Below, one piece after another: positions 1-8,030 of a stretch of DNA of 40,699 nucleotides. A program made the position numbers and the translations under genes. Source of the DNA: an uncultured Clostridium sp. Lineage in GTDB: Bacteria; Bacillota; Clostridia; Oscillospirales; Acutalibacteraceae. The notes beneath the pieces are model-generated. The model was not told the DNA's origin. It searched no databases and was given only the letters and a program-made list of their open reading frames with translations. The stretch covers positions 1 through 40,699 of the forward strand of contig CABRLN010000019.1 of assembly GCA_902471875.1 (NCBI GenBank), in the 5' to 3' direction. Within the stretch, counting starts at the first letter, position 1; each line of letters starts with the position of its first letter.

Positions 1-1838
1 TTATTGGTATTGACTTAGGTACAACAAACTCATGTGTAGCAGTTATTGAAGGCGGCGAGCCTGTAGTAATTGCTAACGCAGAAGGCGCAAGAACAACTCC
101 TTCTGTAGTAGCTTTTTCAAAAACAGGCGAAAGACTAATTGGTCAGGTAGCTAAAAGACAGGCGGTTACAAACCCTGACAGAACAGTTTCTTCTATTAAA
201 AGAGAAATGGGTACTGACTACAAGGTTAATGTTGACGGAAAAAGCTATTCTCCTCAAGAAATATCTGCAATGGTGCTTTCTAAGCTAAAGGCAGACGCCG
301 AGGCTTATTTGGGCGAAACAGTAACACAGGCTGTTATTACTGTTCCTGCTTATTTTACAGACGCACAGCGTCAGGCTACAAAGGACGCAGGTAAAATTGC
401 CGGTCTTGATGTTAAAAGAATTATTAACGAGCCTACAGCAGCGGCCCTTTCTTATGGTATTGATAAAGAAACAGACCAAAAGGTTATGGTTTATGACCTT
501 GGCGGCGGTACATTTGATGTATCTATTATCGAAATGGGTGACGGTGTACAAGAGGTTCTTGCTACAGCAGGTAACAACCGTCTTGGCGGTGACGACTTTG
601 ACCAAAGAATTATTGACTGGATGGTTTCAAGCTTTAAGTCAGAAACAGGCGTTGACTTGACAAATGACAAAATGGCTATGCAAAGACTAAAAGAGGCTGC
701 CGAAAAGGCAAAAATTGAGCTTTCAGGTGTTACCTCAACAGCTATTAACCTGCCTTATATTACAGCAGACGCAACAGGTCCTAAGCACCTTGACCTTACT
801 TTGACAAGAGCAAAGTTTAACGAGCTTACAGCTGACCTTGTAGAGAATACAATGGGTCCTGTAAGAAGTGCATTAAGCGACAGCGGCTTGTCTATCAGTG
901 AGATTAACAAGGTTCTTATGGTTGGCGGTTCTTCAAGAATTCCTGCGGTTCAAGAAGCTGTTAAAAATCTTATCGGTAAAGACCCATTTAAGGGCATTAA
1001 CCCTGACGAATGTGTTGCTATTGGTGCAGCTATTCAGGGTGGTGTACTTGGCGGCGAGGTTGACGGCTTGCTGTTGTTGGACGTTACTCCGCTTTCACTT
1101 GGTGTTGAAACAATGGGCGGTGTAATGACAAAGGTTATTGAGCGTAACACAACAATTCCTACAAAGAAGAGCCAAATTTTCTCAACAGCTGCCGATAATC
1201 AGACACAGGTTGAAATTAATGTACTTCAGGGTGAGCGTGAGTTTGCACGTGACAACAAACAGCTTGGTTTGTTTGCTCTTACAGGTATTGCACCTGCTAT
1301 GAGAGGTGTTCCTCAAATTGAGGTTACATTTGACATTGACGCCAACGGTATTGTTAATGTATCAGCTAAAGACCTTGGTACAGGTAAAGAGCAGAAAATT
1401 ACAATTTCTTCTAACACAAATATGTCTAAGGAGGATATTGAAAAAGCTGTTAAGGACGCTGAGCAGTATGCTGCTGAGGACAAAAAGCGCCGTGAAGAGG
1501 TTGACACAAAGAACGAAGCTGAAAACCTATGTTATCAGGCTGAAAAGCTTGTAAAAGAAAGCGGCGACAAGCTGAGTGAAGAGGATAAAAATGCCATTAA
1601 TACAAAGGTTAGTGCTACAAAAGCGGCTATTGAGCAAAACAGCGTAGATGCTATTAAGATGGCTACAGAAGATATGCAAAAGACAATCTATGACATTTCA
1701 GCTAAGCTGTATCAGCAGGCTAACCCACAGGGGGCTGCTGCTCCTGACATGGGCAATATGGGTTCAGCTCCTGCTGATGAAAGCTCAACAAGCAGTGATG
1801 GCAATGTATATGACGCCGACTTTAAGGATGTTGATTAA
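1..1838 (+). CDS. dnaK: Chaperone protein DnaK (Hsp70), 5' end cut by the window
   Basis: ATP-dependent Hsp70 chaperone of the cytoplasm, working with DnaJ and GrpE. The frame is open from base 3 (first full codon Ile, then GIDLGTTNS), so only about three or four N-terminal residues are missing. The ATG at 207 is internal and is not the start. Visible Hsp70 signatures are the phosphate-1 loop DLGTTN, the phosphate-2 loop YDLGGGTFDVS and the adenosine motif VGGSSRIP, followed by a substrate-binding domain with LLLLDVTPLSLGVET. The C-terminus is a Gly/Ser/Ala-rich disordered tail ending DADFKDVD. About 611 residues are visible, the usual length for Gram-positive DnaK. dnaJ follows after 374 bases that include a hairpin and an inverted-repeat element, so the two may not be simply co-transcribed. 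hrcA and grpE probably lie just upstream, outside the window. Confidence 0.97.
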   Translation, partial: IGIDLGTTNSCVAVIEGGEPVVIANAEGARTTPSVVAFSKTGERLIGQVAKRQAVTNPDRTVSSIKREMGTDYKVNVDGKSYSPQEISAMVLSKLKADAEAYLGETVTQAVITVPAYFTDAQRQATKDAGKIAGLDVKRIINEPTAAALSYGIDKETDQKVMVYDLGGGTFDVSIIEMGDGVQEVLATAGNNRLGGDDFDQRIIDWMVSSFKSETGVDLTNDKMAMQRLKEAAEKAKIELSGVTSTAINLPYITADATGPKHLDLTLTRAKFNELTADLVENTMGPVRSALSDSGLSISEINKVLMVGGSSRIPAVQEAVKNLIGKDPFKGINPDECVAIGAAIQGGVLGGEVDGLLLLDVTPLSLGVETMGGVMTKVIERNTTIPTKKSQIFSTAADNQTQVEINVLQGEREFARDNKQLGLFALTGIAPAMRGVPQIEVTFDIDANGIVNVSAKDLGTGKEQKITISSNTNMSKEDIEKAVKDAEQYAAEDKKRREEVDTKNEAENLCYQAEKLVKESGDKLSEEDKNAINTKVSATKAAIEQNSVDAIKMATEDMQKTIYDISAKLYQQANPQGAAAPDMGNMGSAPADESSTSSDGNVYDADFKDVD

Positions 1839-1902
1839 TTTAAAAAAATAATAGATTTTAGTTACAGTATGTTGTATAATATATAAGTAACTTTTATAAA
1901 AG

Positions 1903-1936
1903 AACAGGGCAGGAGGTATTCTGCCCTGTTTACTGA
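1903..1936 (+). terminator. Probable terminator after dnaK
   Basis: A perfect 10-bp stem (AACAGGGCAG at 1903-1912 and CTGCCCTGTT at 1921-1930) with an 8-base loop lies 64 bases after the dnaK stop. The T-run after it is weak, so termination may be partial and allow read-through toward dnaJ. Confidence 0.6.
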
Positions 1937-1948
1937 ATTTTTAATATA

Positions 1949-2105
1949 GACAATATCGCATAATTCTGCTGTGCAGATTGCAAGGTCAGAAATTTAGTTA
2001 TATTGTATAAAATTTCGAGGGCATACTCTGCATATGCCGAATAGTTTTTGTGAAGGATAACGGGATTTATGCATACGAAATTGACGTCAATTGTGCGGTA
2101 TTGCC
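1949..2105. repeat. 157-bp element with terminal inverted repeats (MITE-like or structured RNA)
   Basis: The left end GACAATATCGCATAATT (1949-1965) matches the reverse complement of the right end AATTGTGCGGTATTGCC (2089-2105) at 14 of 17 positions. Two of the three differences become G-U pairs in RNA. Inside, ACAATAT...TTCTG near 1950-1968 can also pair with CAGAAA...ATATTGT near 1989-2009, and GGCATA/TATGCC near 2020-2038 makes a short hairpin. There is no open reading frame. It fills most of the dnaK-dnaJ gap. It could be a small non-autonomous mobile element or an extragenic structured repeat; copy number elsewhere is unknown to me. Confidence 0.5.
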
Positions 2106-2113
2106 TGTAATTA

Positions 2114-2167
2114 GGGCATGCCTGAAAAATATTAAAATATGCTGTTAATATTTTTCAGGTATGTCCC
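2114..2167. repeat. Long hairpin directly upstream of dnaJ
   Basis: The arm at 2114-2134 and the arm at 2146-2167 pair over about 20 bp with one bulge and one mismatch, including a perfect 14-bp core CCTGAAAAATATTA. The loop is 11 bases. It ends 33 bases before the dnaJ ribosome binding site. It is A+T-rich toward the loop and has no T-run, so it is a poor terminator. An mRNA stability or processing structure, or the end of a repeat element, fits better. Confidence 0.55.
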
Positions 2168-2212
2168 GGTAAAGTAAACATTTTAAAATTTATGCTGACA
2201 GGAGGCATTAAC

Positions 2213-3364
2213 TTGGCTGATAAGCGAGATTATTATGAAGTTATGGGTGTACCAAAGGGTGCGTCAGACGACGAAATAAAAAAGGCTTTCAGAAAATTGG
2301 CTAAACAGTATCACCCAGATTTAAACCCGGGTGACAAGGTGGCTGAGGCCAAATTTAAGGAAGTAAATGAAGCATATGAGGTGCTTTCTGATAAAGATAA
2401 AAGAGCAAGATACGACCAGTTTGGTCATGCAGGTGTTGACCCTAGCTACGGTGCAGGTGCTGCAGGCGGAAGCCCGTTTGGTCAGGATATAGATTTAGGT
2501 GATATTTTCAACAGCTTTTTCGGTGGCTTTGGTGGCGGCGGCAGGCGTGCAAACCCTAATGCACCTCGCAAAGGCTCTAACATTGAAACAATGATTTTAG
2601 TTTCTTTTGAAGAGGCCGCAAAGGGTTGTAAAAAAACAATTACATATACTAACGAAAGTGTATGTAACGAATGTCACGGTTCAGGTGCTGCAAAGGGTAC
2701 TTCTCCTAAGGTTTGTCACGCTTGTAACGGTACAGGACAGGTTCAGGTAAATCAAAGAACACCATTTGGTGTTGTAAGAACCTCACGAGTTTGTGACGCC
2801 TGCGGAGGCAAGGGCAAAACTATTGAAACACCTTGTTCAAAGTGCCGTGGCACAGGCAAGGTGCGTACAAAGCGTACAGTAGATGTTGACATTCCGGCTG
2901 GTATTAACGGCGAAATTTTACAGGTTTCAGGTCATGGTAATGCAGGTATAAATAATGGTCCTTATGGAGATTTGCATGTAAGGGTAGAGGTTAGACCGCA
3001 TCCTATTTTTGAAAGACGCGGTGATGATGTTTGGTGTGAAATGCCAATTACTTTTACACAAGCAGCGCTCGGCGGTGAGGTTACAGTGCCTACTTTAGAC
3101 GGAAAGGTTTCCTATAATATACATGAGGGCACACAGCCTAATGATATATTTAAGCTAAAGGGCAAGGGCGTTACCCATTTAGGAAGTAAAAACCGTGGTG
3201 ACCAGTATGTAAAGGTTGTTATAGAAGTGCCTAAGCATCTTAATGTAAAGCAAAAAGCCTTGTTAAAAGAGTTTGACGGTACCGCAACAGACAAAAATTA
3301 CGGTAAAAGAAAAGGTTTTTTTGATAAGCTTAAAACAATGTTTGGCGATGATAATAGACGATAA
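2213..3364 (+). CDS. dnaJ: Chaperone protein DnaJ (Hsp40)
   Basis: Co-chaperone that stimulates DnaK ATP hydrolysis and delivers unfolded clients. I chose the TTG at 2213 as start: AGGAGG at 2200-2205 sits 7 bases before it, and the protein then begins with the usual (M)ADKRDYYEV. The ATG at 2192 would place the Shine-Dalgarno sequence inside the gene. The 383 residues show a J domain (1-70) with HPD at 34-36, a Gly/Phe-rich linker (about 75-118), and four zinc-binding CxxCxGxG repeats at 151, 168, 194 and 208. The C-terminal substrate-binding and dimerisation region follows. This is full-length type I DnaJ. prmA starts 25 bases later, so the two probably share a transcript. Confidence 0.96.
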   Translation: MADKRDYYEVMGVPKGASDDEIKKAFRKLAKQYHPDLNPGDKVAEAKFKEVNEAYEVLSDKDKRARYDQFGHAGVDPSYGAGAAGGSPFGQDIDLGDIFNSFFGGFGGGGRRANPNAPRKGSNIETMILVSFEEAAKGCKKTITYTNESVCNECHGSGAAKGTSPKVCHACNGTGQVQVNQRTPFGVVRTSRVCDACGGKGKTIETPCSKCRGTGKVRTKRTVDVDIPAGINGEILQVSGHGNAGINNGPYGDLHVRVEVRPHPIFERRGDDVWCEMPITFTQAALGGEVTVPTLDGKVSYNIHEGTQPNDIFKLKGKGVTHLGSKNRGDQYVKVVIEVPKHLNVKQKALLKEFDGTATDKNYGKRKGFFDKLKTMFGDDNRR

Positions 3365-3389
3365 TAATAAAAAATAAGGGTGTGTTACC

Positions 3390-4310
3390 GTGGAATGGAC
3401 AGAGGTTAGCATTACAGTTCCAATAGAAAAAATTGATGCAGCAGGGGATATTGCTCAAATGGTAGTTCCTTATGGAATTTACATTGAAGACTATTCAATG
3501 CTTGAAGACGAGGTTGAAGAGATTGCACATATTGACCTTATTGACGAGGATTTATTAAGTAAAGACAGGACAAAGGGAATTGTGCATATTTATATTAGTC
3601 CTGAGGATAATCCTGTTGAGGCAATTGCTTTCTTAAAAGAACGCTATACACAGGAAGATATTCCTTTTGAAATAGCATCGTCAGGCTGCGAGGAACAGGA
3701 TTGGCTTAATAATTGGAAGCAGTATTTTAACCCTATTGAGGTAGGTGAAAAAATACTTATACGTCCAACCTGGCGTGACAAATACGACTCTAAAGACAGA
3801 GTGGTGCTTAACCTGGACCCCGGTTTGGCATTTGGTACAGGTACACACGAAACCACCCGACTATGCTTACAGGCTGTTGAAAAATATACTACACCGCAAA
3901 CCACTATGCTTGATGTAGGTTGTGGCAGCGGTATTTTGGCGGTTGCTGCACTGTTGTTAGGTGCAAAAAGTGCTGTTGGTGTTGACATTGACGAAATGGC
4001 AGTAAAAACAGCAAAAGAAAATGCACAGTTAAACAAGGTTGAAGATAAGTTTAGCGTTTTGGCGGGCAACCTTACCGAAAAAGTTGAGGGTAAATATAAT
4101 GTGGTTGCAGCAAATATTGTTGCTGACGCCATTATTATGCTTTCAAAGGATATAAAAAATTTTATGTATGACGACTCGGTTTATATTATGAGTGGCATAA
4201 TAGATACAAGAGTAGATGATGTTTTAAACGCAATCAGCGACACATTTGAGATTAAGGAAAAGCTGTTGGAGAACGGTTGGTGCTGTTTGGTTGCAAAACT
4301 GAAAAAGTAA
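3390..4310 (+). CDS. prmA: Ribosomal protein L11 methyltransferase PrmA
   Basis: SAM-dependent methyltransferase that methylates ribosomal protein L11. It starts at GTG 3390, preceded by a modest AAGGG site. The 306 residues split into an N-terminal substrate-recognition part and a Rossmann methyltransferase domain. The PrmA signature DPGLAFGTGTHETT lies at about 143-156, and the SAM loop LDVGCGSG at about 174-181. AANIVADAI stands where NPPY-type motifs occur in related enzymes. It lies between dnaJ (25-base gap) and the Mrp ATPase (16-base gap). dnaJ-prmA adjacency is a familiar arrangement in Firmicutes, which supports the call. Nothing unusual is seen. Confidence 0.93.
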   Translation: MEWTEVSITVPIEKIDAAGDIAQMVVPYGIYIEDYSMLEDEVEEIAHIDLIDEDLLSKDRTKGIVHIYISPEDNPVEAIAFLKERYTQEDIPFEIASSGCEEQDWLNNWKQYFNPIEVGEKILIRPTWRDKYDSKDRVVLNLDPGLAFGTGTHETTRLCLQAVEKYTTPQTTMLDVGCGSGILAVAALLLGAKSAVGVDIDEMAVKTAKENAQLNKVEDKFSVLAGNLTEKVEGKYNVVAANIVADAIIMLSKDIKNFMYDDSVYIMSGIIDTRVDDVLNAISDTFEIKEKLLENGWCCLVAKLKK

Positions 4311-4326
4311 TTGGGAGGACTATTAT

Positions 4327-5160
4327 ATGTCAGAATGTTCGCATAACTGTGACAGCTGCAGTCAAAATTGCAGTTCTCGTAAAGAGCCTGAAAATCAGTA
4401 TGAAAAGCTGAACCGGTACAGCAACGTAAAAAAGGTAATAGGTGTTATAAGCGGTAAGGGCGGTGTAGGCAAAAGTATGGTTACATCTATGCTGGCTGTT
4501 TTATTTAACAGGCAGGGTTATAAGGTGGCTGTGCTTGACGCCGATATTACAGGGCCTTCAATACCGAAAAGCTTTGGAATAAGCTCAAGGGCAAGGGGCT
4601 GTGAAGAGGGTATTATACCTGCTGTAACCGAAACAGGCATTGACATTATTTCAACCAATATGTTTTTGCCAAACGAAACAGACCCTACTGTTTGGCGTGG
4701 ACCTGTTATAGCCGGAACAGTTAAGCAGTTTTGGACAGATGTTATTTGGAAAAACGAAGACTATATGTTTGTTGATATGCCGCCGGGAACAGGCGATGTA
4801 GCGCTGACAGTATTTCAAAGTATTCCTCTTGACGGCATTGTTATTGTAACCTCACCGCAAGATTTGGTTAAAATGATAGTTGAAAAGGCTGTTAAAATGG
4901 CAAATATGATGAACATTCCTATTTTGGGCATTGTGGAAAATAACAGCTATTTTATGTGTGATGAATGTGGTAAAAAACACTACATTTACGGTGAAAGTAA
5001 AATTGACGAAATTGCACAGGGCTATAAAATACCTGTTCTTGGTAAGCTTCCAATAGAACCAAAGCTTGCAAAGCTTGTTGATAATGGCAGCATAGAGGGC
5101 TTTGAAGGTGACTGGCTTAACGACGGTATTGAAAAAATTATAAAAGCAACAAAGTCTTAA
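4327..5160 (+). CDS. Mrp/NBP35-family P-loop ATPase, Fe-S cluster carrier type
   Basis: The 277 residues form a ParA/MinD-like ATPase of the Mrp/NBP35 group, implicated in iron-sulfur cluster assembly and transfer in the cytoplasm. The deviant Walker A GKGGVGKS is at 43-50, DADITGPS at 71-78 and the family motif DMPPGTGD at 150-157. Two features support metal binding: a Cys-rich N-terminus (C4, C8, C11, C15) and the conserved CDEC pair (C211, C214). GGGAGG precedes the ATG by 8 bases. It closes the dnaK-side gene run and is followed by a strong terminator. A dedicated target protein cannot be named from sequence. Confidence 0.9.
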   Translation: MSECSHNCDSCSQNCSSRKEPENQYEKLNRYSNVKKVIGVISGKGGVGKSMVTSMLAVLFNRQGYKVAVLDADITGPSIPKSFGISSRARGCEEGIIPAVTETGIDIISTNMFLPNETDPTVWRGPVIAGTVKQFWTDVIWKNEDYMFVDMPPGTGDVALTVFQSIPLDGIVIVTSPQDLVKMIVEKAVKMANMMNIPILGIVENNSYFMCDECGKKHYIYGESKIDEIAQGYKIPVLGKLPIEPKLAKLVDNGSIEGFEGDWLNDGIEKIIKATKS

Positions 5161-5178
5161 TAAAATGAAATACAATTA

Positions 5179-5233
5179 ATCCCCGGAAAGGTTATGGATT
5201 TAAAATAATCTGTAACTTTTTCGGGGATTTTTA
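5179..5233 (+). terminator. Rho-independent terminator after the Mrp gene
   Basis: ATCCCCG at 5179-5185 pairs with CGGGGAT at 5222-5228. The inner segments AAAGGTTA and TAACTTTTT extend the stem. It is followed by a run of Ts and lies 18 bases after the stop codon. Confidence 0.8.
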
Positions 5234-5281
5234 TTAATTTTATATTCCGGTTTAAGGTATAAGTTTGTAAACAACAAGTTT

Positions 5282-5689
5282 TTAATGGTTATTATTTGCC
5301 TCTAATGCCTTTTTTAGGTCAAGCACATAGGCTGATTGCTGTTTCTTTAAATAGGATTTTACAAAAGGCTTCATAAATATTTTTTTAGCTGCTACATCTT
5401 CGGTAAAGTCGATAGTGGTTTTTCCGTCTTGATAGCTGAATATGCCTATCCAGTGTCCTTTCATATTATCATTTTCCATATCAAATTCCCAGCGTTTATA
5501 TTTTTCACAATAAGTAATAGTAAATTTTGTTTCGTATCCGTCTTTTGTATGTTCGATAAATTGTTTGTCATTTAACAAGGTTATTTTACTCAAGTCACTT
5601 CTCCACGAATAATTGTTAAGAGAAGTAACGGTATCCCATGCTTTTTGCACATCACATTGAAAGGTTGCCTTTATATTTGAAATTGCCAT
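5282..5689 (-). CDS. SRPBCC (START-like) superfamily protein
   Basis: The 135-residue protein has the pattern of the SRPBCC/polyketide-cyclase ligand-binding fold. It has an N-terminal strand MAISNIKATFQCD, a helix with the typical WDTVTSLNNYSWRSDL, alternating strands with KWEF/GHW-type aromatics, and a long C-terminal helix (about 108-130). The ligand and role are unknown. The start ATG at 5689 has TGAGGTAAT upstream. It has no operon partner: the next gene on the same strand ends 268 bases upstream, and the gap holds a palindromic element. Fold assignment is by pattern only. Confidence 0.7.
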   Translation of the reverse strand: MAISNIKATFQCDVQKAWDTVTSLNNYSWRSDLSKITLLNDKQFIEHTKDGYETKFTITYCEKYKRWEFDMENDNMKGHWIGIFSYQDGKTTIDFTEDVAAKKIFMKPFVKSYLKKQQSAYVLDLKKALEANNNH

Positions 5690-5759
5690 ATATTACCTCA
5701 AATAAATCCATTAGTTATTCTTATTATATCATTAGCAAGCATTGATTACAAATAAAAAT

Positions 5760-5909
5760 ACCATGGCATATCTGAAAAGTAAAAACCAATGGTTACTTCT
5801 TTGTATTACAAGTATTTTTGTGTCAAAAATACTTGTAATACAAAATGACTTGCTCTTTTATAAACTACATCATTATTAGAGAAAAATTTGGTTTCAGATA
5901 AGCCATGGT
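5760..5909. repeat. 150-bp element: inverted repeat ends around a perfect 20-bp palindrome
   Basis: The outer ends ACCATGGCATATCTGAAA (5760-5777) and the reverse complement of 5892-5909 agree at 17 of 18 bases. In the middle, TTGTATTACAAGTATTTTTG (5801-5820) and 5824-5843 are perfect reverse complements separated by TGT. It contains no reading frame and neither arm ends in a T-run suited to termination. This nested symmetry resembles a small non-autonomous mobile element, or a cruciform or structured RNA element, sitting in the gap between two minus-strand genes. Confidence 0.6.
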
Positions 5910-5957
5910 GAAACATTCTGCTGTATAATACGCACAATTTAATTGTTTGGTGTTGCT

Positions 5958-6149
5958 TTAATTAAATTCTCCGTCCGCAATGTTTTGTACAATACGCTGC
6001 ATTTCGGCTTTACTGGTTGCCTGCATTGCTTTGCTTTTAACTGACTGCCGCTGTTCATTTGTCATACCCGAGTACAGCAGCATAGCTTGTTCATTTACAG
6101 CCAGTGCCATTGCAAGCCCTATAGGAATTTCAAAATTTTTATCATTCAT
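5958..6149 (-). CDS. Conserved small protein, 63 aa, unknown function
   Basis: The ATG at 6149 overlaps the stop codon of the SpoVAC-family gene by four bases (ATGA), the arrangement expected for translational coupling, so it is very likely real. The protein is helical and soluble, with an N-terminal block GLAMALAVNEQAM, a turn around SGMTNEQR, and a C-terminal block SKAEMQRIVQNI. I recall short clostridial proteins with the same layout (MALA..N..AM, then K.EM...V), none with a known function. Coupling to a spore membrane protein suggests expression in the forespore, which is inference. Confidence 0.7.
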   Translation of the reverse strand: MNDKNFEIPIGLAMALAVNEQAMLLYSGMTNEQRQSVKSKAMQATSKAEMQRIVQNIADGEFN

Positions 6150-6646
6150 ATCAGTGTAAACACTCCCATTGTACCCAACAGCCAGTATATTACACCAAAA
6201 ATAACCGAGGCTGTTATGCCGTAAACAAGCACAGGCCCGGCAATTACAAACATTTTAGCACCCAGCCCCAGCACATAACCTTCACTTTTAAATTCAATAG
6301 CAGGAGATACTATAGAGTTTGCAAAGCCTGTAATAGGCACTAAAGTTCCTGCACCGCCATGCTTTGCGATGTTATCATAAAGTCCTATAGAAGTAAAAAG
6401 TCCGCCTAAAAATACCAATGATACAGATGTAAGTATGCGTGAGGTATCCTCTGTTAAGTCAAAAGACATGTACATATTTGTAAGTGCCTGTCCAATTACG
6501 CATATTAATCCGCCTATTAAAAACGCCTTAATACAGTTGGTAAAAACCTTGCTGTTGGGTGAGGCTTTTTTTGTCATTTCAGAATATTCTTGTTTGCTAA
6601 CCTTCAAAATATCAAGTCCTTTCAAATTGATTTTATGCTTTTTCAT
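6146..6646 (-). CDS. spoVAC: Stage V sporulation protein AC family (SpoVAC)
   Basis: Inner spore membrane protein of the SpoVA channel, which moves Ca-dipicolinate during sporulation and germination. The 166 residues have a basic N-terminus, then FLIGGLICVIGQ, GGLFTSIGLYD, the hallmark GAGTLVPITGFANSIVSP and GAKMFVIAGPVLVYG. Together they span about four membrane segments. SpoVAC and SpoVAEb are related, so the exact subunit is less certain than the family. No clear Shine-Dalgarno sequence precedes the ATG at 6646, and I could not fit a convincing sigma-G promoter. Usually spoVAC is followed by spoVAD and spoVAE. Here the only partner is the coupled 63-aa gene. Confidence 0.85.
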   Translation of the reverse strand: MKKHKINLKGLDILKVSKQEYSEMTKKASPNSKVFTNCIKAFLIGGLICVIGQALTNMYMSFDLTEDTSRILTSVSLVFLGGLFTSIGLYDNIAKHGGAGTLVPITGFANSIVSPAIEFKSEGYVLGLGAKMFVIAGPVLVYGITASVIFGVIYWLLGTMGVFTLI

Positions 6647-6727
6647 CAGTTTTATTCACTAATGATATAGCTTAATAAGTACAATTTGTTAATTTTTCAA
6701 AACAAAGTGTTAAATTTTTATTTTGTG

Positions 6728-6756
6728 TTGGAATATTAATAAAAATTGTGTATAAT
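6728..6756 (+). promoter_or_regulatory. Sigma-A promoter for the cysteine desulfurase-thiI pair
   Basis: TTGGAA (6728-6733), a 17-base spacer and a perfect TATAAT (6751-6756). It implies a leader of roughly 110 bases before the gene. In that leader TATGAAAAGG near 6790 can pair with TCTTTTCATA near 6839-6848. Confidence 0.65.
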
Positions 6757-6874
6757 GTAATGTGAGTATTAAGGCTATTATAGGATGTATATGAAAAGGA
6801 TAAAATTACCTGAAAATGTTTTTTATATATTATTTATTCTTTTCATACGTGTCCTGAAAAAGGAGAGGATTATT

Positions 6875-8008
6875 ATGGTTGAAGAAGTGTATCTTGACAA
6901 TAGTGCTACAACAAAGGTGAGCCAAGCTGCTTCAGACATGGTTTGTCATATGCTTGTAAGTAACTATGGTAATCCGTCATCATTACATTCAAAGGGACTT
7001 CAGGCACAGCACAGTGTTGAAAATGCAAGGCAGACCGTGGCAACAGCACTGGGTGCTAGCGAAAGAGAAATATTCTTTACAAGCGGCGGTACAGAAGCTA
7101 ACAATATGGCTGTTATAGGAACAGCACTTTGTAAAAAGAAAACAGGCAACCGCATTGTAACATCGGCTATTGAGCATTCGTCAGTATTAGAGGCTTGCAA
7201 ATATCTTGAATCAGTAGGCTTTGAGGTGGTGTATGTACCTGTTGACGAAGATGGGATTGTGCAGCTTACAGCGCTTGAAGAAGCAATTAACGAAAATACA
7301 ATATTGGTTTCATTAATGTATGTAAATAACGAAACAGGTGCAATTCAGCCTGTTGAGAAAATTTCCAGAATAATAAAGCGTAAAAGCTCTCCTGCAATAT
7401 TCCATATTGACGCTGTACAAGCTTTTGGAAAAATACCTTTTAAAAATACAAAGCTAAAGGCAGACCTTATTTCGGTAACAGCACATAAAATACATGGTCC
7501 TAAAGGCGTTGGTGCTTTGTACATAAAAAAAGGTGTTCGTATTATTCCAAGACAATACGGTGGTGAACAGCAGTATAAAATACGCCCCGGAACAGAGCCT
7601 GCACCGCTTATTTGCGGTTTTGGCAAGGCTGTAGAAGAAATTGATTACACATTAAACCAAAAAGTTAAGGATATTAACCTTTATTTACGTCAGCAGCTTA
7701 AAACGCTTGACGGTGTGGTTATAAACTCAGCAGACAATGCCCTTGAATATATTGTTAACTTTTCTGTAACAGGAATAAGAAGTGAAACAATGCTGCACTA
7801 TTTGGCAGAAAACGGTATATACGTGTCCAGCGGTTCAGCCTGTGCAAAAGGTAAGCAAAGCTATGTACTTACTGCTATGGGGCTTAGTAAGACTTTAACC
7901 GACTCGGCTATAAGGGTCAGCTTTTCAAAATACAATACAAAAGATGATGTTGACAGGTTAGTTAATGCAATTAATAATGGAATTAACAGCTTGGTAAGAA
8001 TAAATTAA
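6875..8008 (+). CDS. Cysteine desulfurase, NifS/IscS family
   Basis: PLP enzyme that takes sulfur from cysteine as a protein persulfide for Fe-S clusters or thiolated tRNA. I start it at ATG 6875, 377 residues, because AAGGAGAGG lies just upstream and the protein then opens with VEEVYLDNSATT. The in-frame ATG at 6785 would add 30 non-family residues. Visible are the SGGTEANN motif (70-77), His101 in AIEHSS, the PLP lysine in TAHKIHGPKG (K205) and the catalytic SGSACAKGK loop (C323). thiI follows after 22 bases, so the likely main job is sulfur supply to ThiI for 4-thiouridine. The absence of iscU or iscR nearby supports that reading. Confidence 0.93.
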   Translation: MVEEVYLDNSATTKVSQAASDMVCHMLVSNYGNPSSLHSKGLQAQHSVENARQTVATALGASEREIFFTSGGTEANNMAVIGTALCKKKTGNRIVTSAIEHSSVLEACKYLESVGFEVVYVPVDEDGIVQLTALEEAINENTILVSLMYVNNETGAIQPVEKISRIIKRKSSPAIFHIDAVQAFGKIPFKNTKLKADLISVTAHKIHGPKGVGALYIKKGVRIIPRQYGGEQQYKIRPGTEPAPLICGFGKAVEEIDYTLNQKVKDINLYLRQQLKTLDGVVINSADNALEYIVNFSVTGIRSETMLHYLAENGIYVSSGSACAKGKQSYVLTAMGLSKTLTDSAIRVSFSKYNTKDDVDRLVNAINNGINSLVRIN

Positions 8009-8030
8009 ACGTGAAAGGTTTATATAGAAT

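Noticed and set aside
285..605. Minus-strand and alternative-frame ORFs inside dnaK, prmA, argS, ilvB and other large genes
   Set aside because: They overlap well-supported genes on another frame or strand, lack ribosome sites and have no family patterns.
207..1838. ATG at 207 as the dnaK start
   Set aside because: The frame is open from base 3 with an intact Hsp70 N-terminus (IGIDLGTTNS), so the gene simply enters from outside the window.
6785..6874. Upstream ATG at 6785 for the cysteine desulfurase
   Set aside because: It adds 30 hydrophobic and basic residues with no family match, while a clear AAGGAGAGG sits before the ATG at 6875.
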